NCBI GenBank assembly: GCA_013203015.1
Contig: JABMPO010000079.1
Location: forward strand, 1 to 5,645
Reading direction: 5' to 3'
From: Fidelibacterota bacterium
GTDB taxonomy: Bacteria > Fidelibacterota > Marinisomatia > Marinisomatales > TCS56
DNA: 5,645 nt
Shown: positions 5,645-5,645 of the stretch, one piece after another
How positions within the stretch are numbered: the stretch's first letter is position 1
Layout: the number at the start of each line of letters is the position of its first letter
The notes under the pieces: model-generated
What the model was told of the DNA's origin: nothing
The model's input: only the letters and a program-made list of their open reading frames with translations
Databases searched by the model: none
Made by a program: the position numbers and the translations under genes

Positions 5645-5645
5645 A

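Overview
The window (5,645 bases, fairly AT-rich) is bacterial chromosomal DNA with six intact genes and one gene cut at the left edge. The organism is probably Gram-negative, judging by a MarC/YhgN-type membrane protein and an Hsp20 of the common bacterial class. Clear Shine-Dalgarno sites (GGAG, AAGGG) precede several genes, which argues against a typical Bacteroidota. An uncultured FCB-group-like lineage would fit the gene mix and the hairpin repeats, but that is a weak guess; no marker gene is present to settle it.

Layout. Bases 1-921 (+) hold the C-terminal three quarters of a DUF819 membrane protein. It converges on a run of minus-strand genes. The 115-base gap between them is almost filled by two tandem copies of a ~47-bp hairpin unit (943-1035), probably the shared transcription end. 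The minus-strand run, in transcription order, is: a DegT/DnrJ/EryC1-type PLP aminotransferase (4898-3672), a MarC-family membrane protein (3662-3066), DNA polymerase IV (dinB, 3048-1954, TTG start), an 80-residue Cys/His-containing small protein (1865-1623) and a 191-residue DUF3228-like protein (1612-1037). The first three are separated by only 9 and 17 bases, and the last two by 10 bases. An 88-base gap separates dinB from the small protein. A 305-base divergent spacer (4899-5203) carries the upstream region of the aminotransferase on one side and that of a small heat-shock protein gene (5204-5644, +) on the other.

How the genes work together. The tight spacing implies co-transcription of the aminotransferase, marC-like gene and dinB, but their known family roles (sugar or cyclitol transamination, membrane protein of unknown role, translesion synthesis) do not form one pathway. 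The small protein plus DUF3228-like pair is the least understood part. I see no convincing new defence or mobile system. The strongest unexplained signal is the tandem hairpin repeat, whose two copies differ by paired, compensatory changes.
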